Positions 1 through 7,414 of a DNA stretch of 22,390 nt are shown piece by piece. The DNA is from Candidatus Scatomorpha merdipullorum (GTDB taxonomy: Bacteria > Bacillota > Clostridia > Oscillospirales > Oscillospiraceae): positions 1 to 22,390 of the forward strand of contig DVJK01000079.1 in assembly GCA_018716795.1 (NCBI GenBank), given 5' to 3'. The translations under genes were made by a program, and so were the position numbers. Each line of letters starts with the position of its first letter. Within the stretch, counting starts at the first letter, position 1. The notes beneath the pieces were generated by a model, which was not told the DNA's origin, searched no databases, and was given only the letters and a program-made list of their open reading frames with translations.

Positions 1-130
1 TTTTCATCCATACGCTGCGGGAGATGCTTTGTTTCGCTTATGCACGGCTGCGGCGGGCGGGGAAGGTGTCATCGACAAATCAAACAATCAAACGCTCATA
101 ATTCTGAATGAAACATTTTATCCTCTGCAT

Positions 131-165
131 AAATATGCTGTTATTATTTTAACTTCAGCATATTT
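131..165. promoter_or_regulatory. Upstream inverted repeat (candidate operator)
   Basis: AAATATGCTG (131-140) and CAGCATATTT (156-165) are perfect reverse complements, with a 15-nt spacer. The left arm lies within a smaller near-palindrome, GCATA-AA-TATGC (127-138). The repeat sits about 40 bases upstream of the -35 box at 204, where an activator or looping repressor could bind. No binding protein can be named from sequence. The region is AT-rich, so chance is possible, but ten perfect pairs make it worth noting. Confidence 0.45.
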
Positions 166-203
166 TACAATCTTGATTTTAGAATTTAGTCGAAAAGTCC
201 GAT

Positions 204-231
204 TTGACTCGAGCATTTTCTGTGCTATAAT
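204..231 (+). promoter_or_regulatory. Sigma-A promoter of the DUF1059/DUF3830 operon
   Basis: The -35 box is TTGACT (204-209), the spacer is 16 nt, and the -10 box TATAAT (226-231) is preceded by TG at 223-224, giving an extended -10. Transcription would start near 238, leaving a leader of almost 90 nt before the first gene at 326. It is the only strong promoter seen ahead of the long + strand run, so it may drive many downstream genes. Confidence 0.8.
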
Positions 232-236
232 GAACG

Positions 237-289
237 CATAAAACGAACATATAATCATAGAGTGCGCAAAAAGAACATGAAACGAACAT
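237..289 (+). repeat. Direct repeats in the leader of the first operon
   Basis: CATAAAACGAACAT (237-250) and CATGAAACGAACAT (276-289) match at 13 of 14 positions, with starts 39 bases apart. A further GAACAT lies at 273-278, and GAACGCAT at 232-239. They begin at the predicted transcription start, so they could be repressor sites or an RNA element. Their function is unknown. Confidence 0.5.
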
Positions 290-325
290 CAAATAACTCA
301 GATTTATGATTTCAAGGAGGAAGCC

Positions 326-562
326 ATGCTTAAATTCAGCTGCAAAGACACGTTCAACGACTTGCCGGAGGCCGCGGCGCAGCATGTAATCTATCAGATA
401 AGCGATTGCCCGTTCTGCTGCGAGGCCGAAAATAAGCGTGATTTGATTAAAATGATCGTCGATCACGCGACGGATGTTCACGGCCTTGAGGACAGGAGGC
501 TTGCGCCCGCCGTGCTGATGGAACGTGTAGAGGCCCATATCACAGAAACGGAGGACAGGTAA
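326..562 (+). CDS. DUF1059-like small Cys/His protein, cassette copy 1
   Basis: This 78-residue protein has a Cys near the N-terminus (SCKD), a CPFCC cluster near residues 29-33 and an HATDVHG motif near 47-53. This spacing matches the DUF1059 family of predicted small metal-binding proteins, so metal binding through these Cys and His residues is inferred. The start is set by AAGGAGG at 314-320, five bases before the ATG. It is the first gene of the operon, and the next gene begins three bases after its stop codon begins to clear. A close paralogue follows at 1600-1827, with the C-terminal stretch around GLEDRRLAPAV nearly unchanged. No biochemical function is established for the family, and no signal peptide or membrane segment is visible, so it should be cytosolic. 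Confidence 0.75.
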   Translation: MLKFSCKDTFNDLPEAAAQHVIYQISDCPFCCEAENKRDLIKMIVDHATDVHGLEDRRLAPAVLMERVEAHITETEDR

Positions 563-564
563 TT

Positions 565-1023
565 ATGGCCAAAAAATTTAAGTTTGAGTTTGAGCGCGGC
601 GGAACCCTCATAGCCGACGCCTGCGAGGAGGCGCCCGTCACGGTGCGGCTCTTTGAGGAGCAGTGCCCGAGGACGATGGAGATTATGCACTGCGTCAGCG
701 CCTGCCATGAGATTACCACCGACGACATACCCTCATCCGAGCCCATTCCCGAGGAGAACCTGGTGCATTTCGGCGAGATAGGCGACGTCGCCACCGTCTC
801 GGGAAACCAGTCCGTCACGCTGACGGGGCTGGAGGAGATAGGCTATACGACGCTGTGCTTCGTCTACGGCCCGCACCAGCGCTTTCAGGGCACCAAGGTG
901 CAGACCAACCGCGCCACCGTCTTCGCCCGCATACACGAAAACCTCGACCTCCTGCGCGAGATCGGGCACCGTATGCACATGCACGGCAACGAAAAGGTGA
1001 CGATGACCTGCATCGACGAGTGA
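565..1023 (+). CDS. DUF3830 cyclophilin-like protein, type A copy 1
   Basis: The 152-residue protein opens with KFKFEFERGG and contains AP near residue 23, a central FGEIGDVATVSGNQS block and a late NRATVFARI motif. These resemble the DUF3830 family, which adopts a cyclophilin-like beta-barrel and is of unknown function. It is probably cytosolic, since no signal peptide is seen. Its paralogue at 1834-2307 is roughly 60 percent identical by eye. It is spaced almost directly between the small Cys/His gene and the type B gene, so co-translation and a shared complex are plausible. The A/B pairing recalls 5-oxoprolinase subunits, which also use cyclophilin-like domains, but nothing here proves such activity. 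The family call is by recalled pattern. Confidence 0.72.
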   Translation: MAKKFKFEFERGGTLIADACEEAPVTVRLFEEQCPRTMEIMHCVSACHEITTDDIPSSEPIPEENLVHFGEIGDVATVSGNQSVTLTGLEEIGYTTLCFVYGPHQRFQGTKVQTNRATVFARIHENLDLLREIGHRMHMHGNEKVTMTCIDE

Positions 1024-1035
1024 GGAGGAAATGTA

Positions 1036-1575
1036 ATGGCAAAGCAGATAAGAATCACGTTTGAAAAGGGCGGCTCCTTCCTGGCGGACATGCTCGAGGA
1101 GCAGGCGCCCGAGATCTGTAAGCTCGTCTGGAGCATGCTTGAAAAGCCCTGGAGCGAGACCTTCATCCACTCCAACATCATGGGCTTCCTGGTCGAGAGC
1201 CCGTATTTCCCGGTCCCCGAGGACGCGAGCCTTCCGCTTGAGAACCTCCGCTGCTTCTCCGAAAACGGCGACATCGCCGTGATAAGCCCGGCGGAGTACC
1301 GCGAGATGAGCATCAAGGGCTATCTGCCCCTGTGCCTGACCGCCTGGCACGCCGTCAAGCTGCCCACGCTTGAGAAGCTCACCGGAAAGAAGATAGACGT
1401 CTCCCACGACACGGGCGAGAACGTGGAGCAGCAGTATAAAAAGAATATGTTCGAGACCTGCCGGGCCAACGTGTTCGCCAGGATTCGCGCCGAGCAGGTC
1501 GAGGAGGCCTCCAACGTCGTGGAGCGCATACGCACCGACGGCATGGAGCGCTTTACCATCGAGCGCGCGGAGTGA
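1036..1575 (+). CDS. DUF3830 cyclophilin-like protein, type B copy 1
   Basis: This 179-residue protein starts with IRITFEKGGSF, has APEIC near residues 24-28, GDIAVISPAEYRE in the middle and CRANVFARI towards the end. The ends align with type A, but an insert of about 25 residues follows IKGYLPL, so A and B are diverged paralogues within DUF3830. A strong GAGGAGG site precedes the ATG, and the gap to the previous gene is 12 bases. Its copy at 2300-2836 keeps the opening FEKGGSF, the YFPVPED segment and the IKGYLPL block. The role is unknown; partnership with type A in a hetero-oligomer is inferred from constant pairing. Confidence 0.72.
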   Translation: MAKQIRITFEKGGSFLADMLEEQAPEICKLVWSMLEKPWSETFIHSNIMGFLVESPYFPVPEDASLPLENLRCFSENGDIAVISPAEYREMSIKGYLPLCLTAWHAVKLPTLEKLTGKKIDVSHDTGENVEQQYKKNMFETCRANVFARIRAEQVEEASNVVERIRTDGMERFTIERAE

Positions 1576-1599
1576 TTTGACTACCGGGAGGAAGAAATA

Positions 1600-1827
1600 A
1601 TGTTTAAGTTCACCTGCAAGGATACGTTTTACGACCTGCCCGCCGAGGCGGCGGAGCGCATAATCTACCCCGCGGCCGACTGCCCCTTCTGCTGTGAGGA
1701 CGCCGACAGGCGCGAGCTTATTAAGAAGATAGTGGAGCACGCCACGGAGGTTCACGGCCTCGAGGACCGCCGCCTGGCTCCCGCCGTTTTCATGGAGCGC
1801 GTCGAAGCGCATATTACGGAGGAATGA
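1600..1827 (+). CDS. DUF1059-like small Cys/His protein, cassette copy 2
   Basis: The 75-residue product keeps every Cys and His of the first copy: TCKD, DCPFCC and HATEVHG. It differs at scattered surface-type positions and lacks the last few residues. Codons differ widely from copy 1 although the protein is alike, so the duplication is old and under purifying selection. GGGAGGAAG lies just ahead of the ATG. It sits 24 bases after type B copy 1 and 6 bases before type A copy 2, opening the second cassette. A metal-binding role is inferred from the Cys/His pattern; nothing more specific can be said. Confidence 0.75.
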   Translation: MFKFTCKDTFYDLPAEAAERIIYPAADCPFCCEDADRRELIKKIVEHATEVHGLEDRRLAPAVFMERVEAHITEE

Positions 1828-1833
1828 TTCATT

Positions 1834-2307
1834 ATGGCAAAGAAATTCAAGTTTGAGTTTGAGCGCGGCGGCAGCCTCGTGGCCGACGCCTGCGAAAAGG
1901 AAGCGCCGGGCTGCGTCCGCATCTTCGAAAAGCTCTGCCCCTACACCTTCGTCGTCTACCACTGCTGCGCCGCGGCGCACGAGCTCACGAGCGACGACGT
2001 GCCGATAGACGAGGACGTGCCGGAGGAGAACCTCGCGCACTTCGGTGAGCTCGGAGACGTGACCACGGTCTCCGCCAACCAGTCCAACGAGCTCGTGGGC
2101 CTGGGCAAGGCGGGCTACTCCACAATCTGCTGGACCTATCAGCTTCCGCAGCAGTTCATGGGCACCATGTATCAGACGAACCGCGCCTCGGTTTTCGCCA
2201 AGATACGCGAGAACCTGACGCTGCTCAGGGAGATAGGACACCGCATCCACATCCACGGCGAGGAACGCTGCACCATGACCTGCTATGAGGAGAATGAAAA
2301 TGGCTAA
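1834..2307 (+). CDS. DUF3830 cyclophilin-like protein, type A copy 2
   Basis: This 157-residue protein shares the opening KFKFEFERGG with copy 1, together with VPEENLAHFGELGDV, NQS and NRASVFAKI. The middle segment differs, with a run containing CCAAAHE where copy 1 has CVSACHE. The C-terminus carries a few extra acidic residues (EENENG) that overlap the start of the next gene by 8 bases, which suggests translational coupling. GGAGG precedes the ATG by about ten bases. Family function is unknown. Variable residues in the middle third, which may form a ligand pocket in this fold, suggest that the two copies could bind different ligands. Confidence 0.72.
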   Translation: MAKKFKFEFERGGSLVADACEKEAPGCVRIFEKLCPYTFVVYHCCAAAHELTSDDVPIDEDVPEENLAHFGELGDVTTVSANQSNELVGLGKAGYSTICWTYQLPQQFMGTMYQTNRASVFAKIRENLTLLREIGHRIHIHGEERCTMTCYEENENG

Positions 2308-2836
2308 ACAAATTCTGTTCCAGTTTGAGAAGGGCGGCTCCTTTGTCGTGGAGCTGCTTGAGGACAAGGCCCCGGAGACCTGCAGGGTCATCTGGGAGGC
2401 CCTTGAGCAGCCCTGGTCGGAGAAATTCATCCACACCGGCATGTGCGGATGGATGGTGGAGACGCCTTATTTCCCGGTTCCCGAGGACTATGTTCTGCCG
2501 AACGAGAACCTTATCTTCGCCCCTCAGGCCGGCGACGTGGCCGTCGTGGCGCCCGCGGAGTGGAGGGAGAACAGCATAAAGGGCTATCTGCCCCTCTTCA
2601 TCGCCCACAACGGCGGCTGCTCCCCGCTGACGCACCTGCTCGGCATAGAGCTCTCCGAGGAGCCCGACAACGGCGAGAACTTCAACTGGCTGTTCCACAA
2701 GAATATGTGGGAGACCTGCCGCGCCAACGTCTTCGGCAGGGTCATTGAGCACGACATGCACTACATGAACCAGCTCTGCGGCAGGATTCGCTGGCACGGC
2801 ATAGAGGGCTTTACCGTAAGCCGCTACGCCGAGTAA
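2300..2836 (+). CDS. DUF3830 cyclophilin-like protein, type B copy 2
   Basis: The ATG at 2300 is preferred because AGGAG at 2288-2292 lies 7 bases upstream and because it gives the MAKQI opening seen in type B copy 1. An in-frame ATG at 2285 lies upstream of the ribosome site. The product has 178 residues, with FEKGGSF, APETC, YFPVPED, GDVAVVAPAEW, IKGYLPL and CRANVF. The region after IKGYLPL (HNGGCSP) differs from copy 1. The start overlaps the previous gene by 8 bases. It closes the duplicated cassette, and no terminator-like element follows before the methyltransferase gene. Function is unknown. Confidence 0.72.
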   Translation: MAKQILFQFEKGGSFVVELLEDKAPETCRVIWEALEQPWSEKFIHTGMCGWMVETPYFPVPEDYVLPNENLIFAPQAGDVAVVAPAEWRENSIKGYLPLFIAHNGGCSPLTHLLGIELSEEPDNGENFNWLFHKNMWETCRANVFGRVIEHDMHYMNQLCGRIRWHGIEGFTVSRYAE

Positions 2837-2844
2837 TCCGCACG

Positions 2845-3411
2845 ATGGCTCAGCTCGGCTCGCGGAGCGGCGCCGGGGAACCGGCGGGCCGCAGGATATC
2901 ATACCTAGCCGAGGCGCTCAAGGCCGTCGGCAGGATTATAGCCGCGCTGGCGCTTCTGCGCTTCCGGACCGTGTTCTGGGCTCTCAGGCTGTGCATGGCC
3001 GCGGAGTGCGTTATGGCTGTGTACGCCCTCGCGTTCGACTTTGAAATCACAAGGCTGGCGGGCGCGGCGCTCGCGGCGATTGGGGCCGTGTTCGTCGTCT
3101 GGACGCATGAGCTTGTGAAAAAGCACCCGGTGTCAGAGGGAAGGCTCGTCACAAACGGGCCCTTCGCCGTGGTGAGGCACCCGATGTATTCGGGCTGGGC
3201 CCTGGCCGCAATCGGCGCGGCGATGGTCTCGCGGAGCTGGCCGGCTTTCGTCCTGGCGGCGCTGCAGGTTATCGTGATGCTCTCCGTCAGCTGCGCGGAG
3301 GACGAGGAGAACGCGGAAGTATTTGGAGGGGACTATTTGGCGTACAGCCGGGAGGTCTGGCTCACCGGCATAATAACCGGCTGTGTGCGCAGCCTGTTCA
3401 GAAAGAAGTAA
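2845..3411 (+). CDS. Isoprenylcysteine carboxyl methyltransferase-like membrane protein
   Basis: The 188-residue protein has several hydrophobic segments and the pattern GRLVTNGPFAVVRHPMYSGW, followed by AEDEENAEVFGGDYLAYSREV. Both are hallmarks of the ICMT/PEMT superfamily, integral membrane enzymes that use S-adenosylmethionine. Bacterial members methylate unknown lipophilic or small targets, so the substrate here is open. The ATG at 2845 starts 8 bases after the previous stop and has no clear ribosome site; coupling to upstream translation, or a later start such as 2995, is possible. A GC-rich stem-loop follows the stop. The link to the DUF3830 genes is by position only. Confidence 0.75.
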   Translation: MAQLGSRSGAGEPAGRRISYLAEALKAVGRIIAALALLRFRTVFWALRLCMAAECVMAVYALAFDFEITRLAGAALAAIGAVFVVWTHELVKKHPVSEGRLVTNGPFAVVRHPMYSGWALAAIGAAMVSRSWPAFVLAALQVIVMLSVSCAEDEENAEVFGGDYLAYSREVWLTGIITGCVRSLFRKK

Positions 3412-3416
3412 AAGCA

Positions 3417-3443
3417 GGGCCGGGCGGCTTTCCCGCCCGGTCC
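3417..3443 (+). other. Intercistronic GC-rich stem-loop
   Basis: CCGGGCGG (3420-3427), a CTTTC loop and CCGCCCGG (3433-3440) form a stem extended by flanking G-C and G-U pairs. It starts six bases after the methyltransferase stop and ends about ten bases before the ribosome site of the peptidase. No U-run follows, so it is more likely an mRNA processing or stabilising element, or a weak attenuator, than an intrinsic terminator. Confidence 0.5.
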
Positions 3444-3466
3444 GCAGGAAACAGGGAGGTATTACG

Positions 3467-5425
3467 GTGGCGCGCGCCATAGAGATTGAAACCTTTTTGC
3501 GCTATTCCTTCCCCAACCGGGTCTCTTACAGCCCGAGGGGCACCAGGGCCGCGTTCGTGCTCACAACGCCGGACGAAGCGCTGAACCGCTATGAGAACAG
3601 CCTCTGGCGCATAGAGGGCGGCCGGGCTGAGCGCGCCTTCGGCATGGGCGGGCAGCGCGTCTACCGCTGGGAGGACGAGGAGCACGTCCTGTTCACGAAG
3701 CGGGAGGGGAACGGCACCGTGCTGCTCCGCGGCGACGTCACGACGGGCGAGACGCGGCGGCTTGCGCTCTTCCCGCTGCTTATAAACGACTTTCAGATTC
3801 TGGAGTGCAGCGCGCTCGCCGCGCTGTGCCGCACGGATGTGAACCATCCCGACGAGTGGAGACTGGAAAAGGCCGGACGAGAGGAGCTCGCCTCCCGCCG
3901 CGCGGCCGAGGCCGCTGAATACCGGGTCGTGGACGAGCTGCCGTTTTACGATAACGGCAAGCCGGACGTGGTGTGCAAGCAGCGCGACTCGCTCTTTCTG
4001 CTCGACGTCTCGGGCGGCATACTCGAGCGGATAACCCCGCCGACGTTCCAGACGCAGTTTTTCACCGTCGAGGGCGACGGCGTTTACTACTACGGCTCCG
4101 ACTTCACGCGGAAGATGAGCGTGTTCTACGAGCTTTGGAGCTACCGCCCCGGGGAGGGCGCCCGCTGCATATATAACGGCGGGAAGTACAACATGCGCGG
4201 ACTGGCGCTCTGGAACGGCAGGCTCATCATGCTGGGGAACACCAACCCGAACGTGAAGCTCTTCCACGGCGAATTCTATGAGGTGGACATTGAAAGCGGA
4301 GAGATAAGCTCCCTTTGCCCATATACCCGGAGCATCCGCTCCTACGTGACCGGCGACTGCGCCTACGGCGAGCCGCGGCTTTGCAAGACGGACGCGGAGC
4401 GCCTTTATTTCATCTCGTCCATAGATAACGAGGCCTGGCTTATGGCGCTGGGCGCGGACGGCAGGGTCTCTCCCGTGCTCAGGCACGAGGGAGCGGTCTG
4501 TGACTTCGACATATGCGGCGGAGAGCTGCTCTTCACCGCGCTCTGGGATAACCGCCCGCTCGAGTGCTACCGGGCGAGCCTCGCCGACGCAGCGGCGACG
4601 GCGGAACGGCTCAGCGATTTCCACGGCGCGCTGCTTGCGGACAGGTACGTCGCCGAGCCGCAGCCGCACAGCTTTGAGTTCGACGGCTGGCGCATAGACG
4701 GCTGGGCGCTTCTCCCGAAGGATTATGACAGCGAAAAGCGCTACCCCGCCATATTGGACATACACGGCGGACCGAACGCCTGCTATTCCACGGCCTACTG
4801 CCATGAGATGCAGGTCTGGGCCGGGCGCGGCTTCTTCGTCCTCTTCTGCAACCCCGTCGGCTCCGAGGGGAGGGGAGACGAGTTCATGAACATCCACGGC
4901 CATTTCGGCGAGCGGGATTACGAGTGCGTCATGAAATTCACGGACGAAATGCTCGCAAAATACCCGCAGATTGACGCCTCGAGGCTGTGCGTGACGGGCG
5001 GCTCCTACGGCGGGTTTATGACAAACTGGATAGTTACGCACACCGACAGGTTCGCGGCGGCGGCCACCCAGCGCAGCATTGCAAACTGGGTGAGCGCCAT
5101 ACTGCTGTGCGACAACGGCTGGTACAACATGCCGCTCCAGATGTGCGCCGACGTATATACGGGCGCGGATAAGCTCTGGGAGCAGTCGCCGCTGAAATAT
5201 ATCGAAAACGCGAAAACCCCGACGCTTGTGCTTCACTCCGACTGTGATTACAGCGTGCCCGTGGAGGAGGGCCTGCAGTTCTACTCCGCGCTCCAGGCCA
5301 AGGGAGTGGAGACGAGGATGGTCATCTTTAAGGGAGAAAATCACGAGCTCTCGCGCTCCGGAAGCCCGAGGCAGCGCCTCCGCCGGCTCAGGGAGATAAC
5401 TGCCTGGCTGGAGGGGCACATCTGA
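3467..5425 (+). CDS. S9-family peptidase (prolyl oligopeptidase / acylaminoacyl-peptidase type)
   Basis: The GTG at 3467 is chosen because AGGGAGGT lies six bases upstream; an earlier in-frame ATG at 3383 overlaps the previous gene. The product has 652 residues. Roughly the first 400 are beta-rich with repeated aromatic segments, as in the N-terminal propeller of S9 enzymes. The C-terminal alpha/beta hydrolase domain has ILDIHGGPNA, the nucleophile motif TGGSYGGF with Ser513, the acid in CDYSVP (Asp594) and the base in GENHE (His626). No signal peptide is visible, so it should hydrolyse short peptides in the cytosol. It lies immediately ahead of a peptide-type ABC importer, fitting a role in processing imported peptides. 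This is an S9C-like call; exact specificity cannot be read. Confidence 0.9.
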   Translation: MARAIEIETFLRYSFPNRVSYSPRGTRAAFVLTTPDEALNRYENSLWRIEGGRAERAFGMGGQRVYRWEDEEHVLFTKREGNGTVLLRGDVTTGETRRLALFPLLINDFQILECSALAALCRTDVNHPDEWRLEKAGREELASRRAAEAAEYRVVDELPFYDNGKPDVVCKQRDSLFLLDVSGGILERITPPTFQTQFFTVEGDGVYYYGSDFTRKMSVFYELWSYRPGEGARCIYNGGKYNMRGLALWNGRLIMLGNTNPNVKLFHGEFYEVDIESGEISSLCPYTRSIRSYVTGDCAYGEPRLCKTDAERLYFISSIDNEAWLMALGADGRVSPVLRHEGAVCDFDICGGELLFTALWDNRPLECYRASLADAAATAERLSDFHGALLADRYVAEPQPHSFEFDGWRIDGWALLPKDYDSEKRYPAILDIHGGPNACYSTAYCHEMQVWAGRGFFVLFCNPVGSEGRGDEFMNIHGHFGERDYECVMKFTDEMLAKYPQIDASRLCVTGGSYGGFMTNWIVTHTDRFAAAATQRSIANWVSAILLCDNGWYNMPLQMCADVYTGADKLWEQSPLKYIENAKTPTLVLHSDCDYSVPVEEGLQFYSALQAKGVETRMVIFKGENHELSRSGSPRQRLRRLREITAWLEGHI

Positions 5426-5483
5426 TTTCGCACGAGAAACCGGCGGCGAGTCGGGCACGATACCGCAGGATTGGAGAAATGTC

Positions 5484-6470
5484 ATGGAAAATTTTAAAAA
5501 CAGCCTTTTGTGGTATTCCATAAAGCGCCTGCTGCAGGGGATCCCGCTTATCATAATCGTGGTGCTGTTCTGCTTCGCGGTTATACAGCTGGCCCCGGGC
5601 ACCCCGCTGTCCCTGCTGGGCGGCAGCGACGGCATCACGCCGGAGCAGGAGGCGTACCTCACCGAGAAGTGGGGCCTCAACGACTCGCTCTTCGAGCAGA
5701 TAGTCAACTACTGCAAGAATATGCTCACCTTTGACCTCGGCGACTCCTACCGCCTGGGCCGGCCCGTCATGGAGGTCATACTTGAGCGCCTGCCGACCAC
5801 GCTGCTGCTCCTGCTGCCCTCGCTGGCGATAGCCTCCGTGCTGGGCGTCTCCGTGGGCATGTACTGCGCGAGGCATATGCACACCCTCGGCGACAACGTC
5901 ATGAGCGTCGTGGCCCTCGCGGGCTACTCCGTGCCGCTCTTCTGGATAGGGCAGATGCTGATACTCATCTTCGCCAACACATTGGGCTGGCTGCCCGTCT
6001 CGGGCTTGCAGGATTTGCGCGCGAACCACACGGGCCTGGCCCTGGTCTGGGATGTGTTCAAGCACCTCATCCTGCCCGGAAGCTGCCTCGTGTTCTACTA
6101 CTCCGCGATGATTCTCCGCGTCACCCGGACGAAGATGTCCGAGGTGCTGCAGATGGATTACATCAAGACGGCGAGGGCCAAGGGCCTGCCGGAGAGGCGG
6201 GTTATCCGCGGGCACGCCCTGCGCAACGCGCTCGCGCCGGTGGTAACCGTCATCGGCATGGAGATGGGCTCGCTCGTCATGGGCGCGACCGTCGTGGAGA
6301 GCGTTTTCGGCTACCCTGGAACGGGCAGGCTGCTCTTCGACGCGGTCACGAAGCGCGATTATCCGCTCATAGCCGGTATGTTTTTCTTTATCTCCGTCAC
6401 GGTCATCCTGGCGAACATCCTGGTGGACATTCTGTACGCGATAATCGATCCACAAGTAAGGTACAACTGA
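5484..6470 (+). CDS. ABC transporter permease, DppB/OppB type
   Basis: The 328-residue membrane protein starts with SIKRLLQGIPLIIIVVLFCF, as usual for DppB-type permeases, followed by APGTPLSLLGG and the sequence TPEQEAYLTEKWGLN. A large C-terminal domain carries the ATPase-contacting EAA loop, DYIKTARAKGL from residue 225, ahead of HALRNALAPV. It forms one half of the membrane channel of a Dpp/Opp importer with the next gene. The 58-base gap after the peptidase shows no terminator or clear promoter. The family mostly imports di- and oligopeptides, but some members take sugars, nickel or opines, so the substrate is undetermined. Confidence 0.93.
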   Translation: MENFKNSLLWYSIKRLLQGIPLIIIVVLFCFAVIQLAPGTPLSLLGGSDGITPEQEAYLTEKWGLNDSLFEQIVNYCKNMLTFDLGDSYRLGRPVMEVILERLPTTLLLLLPSLAIASVLGVSVGMYCARHMHTLGDNVMSVVALAGYSVPLFWIGQMLILIFANTLGWLPVSGLQDLRANHTGLALVWDVFKHLILPGSCLVFYYSAMILRVTRTKMSEVLQMDYIKTARAKGLPERRVIRGHALRNALAPVVTVIGMEMGSLVMGATVVESVFGYPGTGRLLFDAVTKRDYPLIAGMFFFISVTVILANILVDILYAIIDPQVRYN

Positions 6471-6478
6471 CGGAGCGG

Positions 6479-7405
6479 ATGGGAAGTATGGATATGAAAA
6501 TGGACCGGAAAACATCTGAAGAGGCCGGCAGCCGGAAGAGCGTGCGACGGCAGCGCATGGAGCTGCGCCTGGAAGGGGCGAAAAAGTTCTGGAAGCGCTT
6601 CTGTAAGAACAAGGGCGCGGTCACCGGCCTCGCCGTATTCGCAATCATAGTGCTCGTGGCGCTGTTCGCCCCGCTCATCGCGCCTTACAGCCCCTACGAC
6701 AACACCTTCGCGCTCAAGGAGGCGCCGAGCATGGCCCACCTCTTCGGCACGGACGAGCTGGGGCGCGACGTGCTCTCCCGCACGATTTACGGCGCGCGAG
6801 TCTCGCTGATAGTCGGCGTGGCGGCCTCGCTGCTCTCCACCGTTATCGGCGTCGTCATAGGCTGCATAGCGGGCTACTCCAACCGCTTTACCAGCAGCGC
6901 CCTGCTGAAGGTGACCGAATCCTTCCAGATGCTGCCCATGTTCTTCGTGGGCATCCTGCTCTCGGCCATCTTCGGGCCGAGCCTCGCGCTCATAGTCATG
7001 GTCATAGGCTTCATGGGCTGGCCGAGCTGCGCTCGCGTGGTGCGCGGCGAGTTTTTAACATTGCGCGAGCAGGAATTCGTCACCGCCGCGCGCTCGATAG
7101 GCTGCAAGAAGTTCTCTATCATGTTCCAGGAGATAATGCCCAGCGTTATCCCGCAGATTATTGTCAATGCGTCCATGCGCATGGCCACCGCCATAATGAT
7201 GGAGGCCACGCTGAACTTCTTCGGCTGCGGCGACCCGGTCATGGTGAGCTGGGGCAAGCTGCTCAACGATTCGCGGAACTTCGTGCGCTCCATACCCTGG
7301 GCCTCCATTGCCCCGGGCCTGGCCGTGCTCATAACCGTCCTGAGCATCAACCTGCTCGGCGACGGCCTCAACGACGCGCTCAACCCGAAGCTCAGAGAAA
7401 GGTAG
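6479..7405 (+). CDS. ABC transporter permease, DppC/OppC type
   Basis: The product has about 308 residues with a charged N-terminus, a first membrane helix after KNKGAVTG, the family motif HLFGTDELGRDVLSR, and an EAA loop near residue 199 (EFVTAARSIGC). These identify the second permease of a Dpp/Opp importer. Starts at 6479, 6488, 6494 and 6500 are all in frame. GGAG at 6472-6475 is too close to 6479, while GGGAAG at 6481-6486 fits 6494 better, so the true N-terminus may be a few residues shorter. The gene ends just as the first ATPase gene begins, consistent with one operon. Confidence 0.93.
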   Translation: MGSMDMKMDRKTSEEAGSRKSVRRQRMELRLEGAKKFWKRFCKNKGAVTGLAVFAIIVLVALFAPLIAPYSPYDNTFALKEAPSMAHLFGTDELGRDVLSRTIYGARVSLIVGVAASLLSTVIGVVIGCIAGYSNRFTSSALLKVTESFQMLPMFFVGILLSAIFGPSLALIVMVIGFMGWPSCARVVRGEFLTLREQEFVTAARSIGCKKFSIMFQEIMPSVIPQIIVNASMRMATAIMMEATLNFFGCGDPVMVSWGKLLNDSRNFVRSIPWASIAPGLAVLITVLSINLLGDGLNDALNPKLRER

Positions 7406-7414
7406 GTGCTCTCT

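Noticed and set aside
29..241. 70-residue open frame in the leader region
   Set aside because: It contains the promoter, an inverted repeat and AT-rich sequence, and has no convincing ribosome site. The first bases could belong to the end of an upstream gene, but this cannot be supported.
237..289. Short CRISPR-like array
   Set aside because: Only two 14-base repeats are present, with no further units and no cas genes.
733..2442. 569-residue open frame on the - strand across five + strand genes
   Set aside because: It is antisense to clear, duplicated, well-spaced genes with ribosome sites; long reverse frames are expected in GC-rich coding DNA. Its product shows repeated low-complexity V/A/L/H text without motifs.
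3417..3443. Hairpin as a full terminator before the peptidase gene
   Set aside because: No U-run follows on the + strand, and no strong promoter is seen between it and the peptidase start.
3398..5707. 769-residue open frame on the - strand over the peptidase gene
   Set aside because: It lies opposite an S9 peptidase with a full catalytic triad and shows no family motif.
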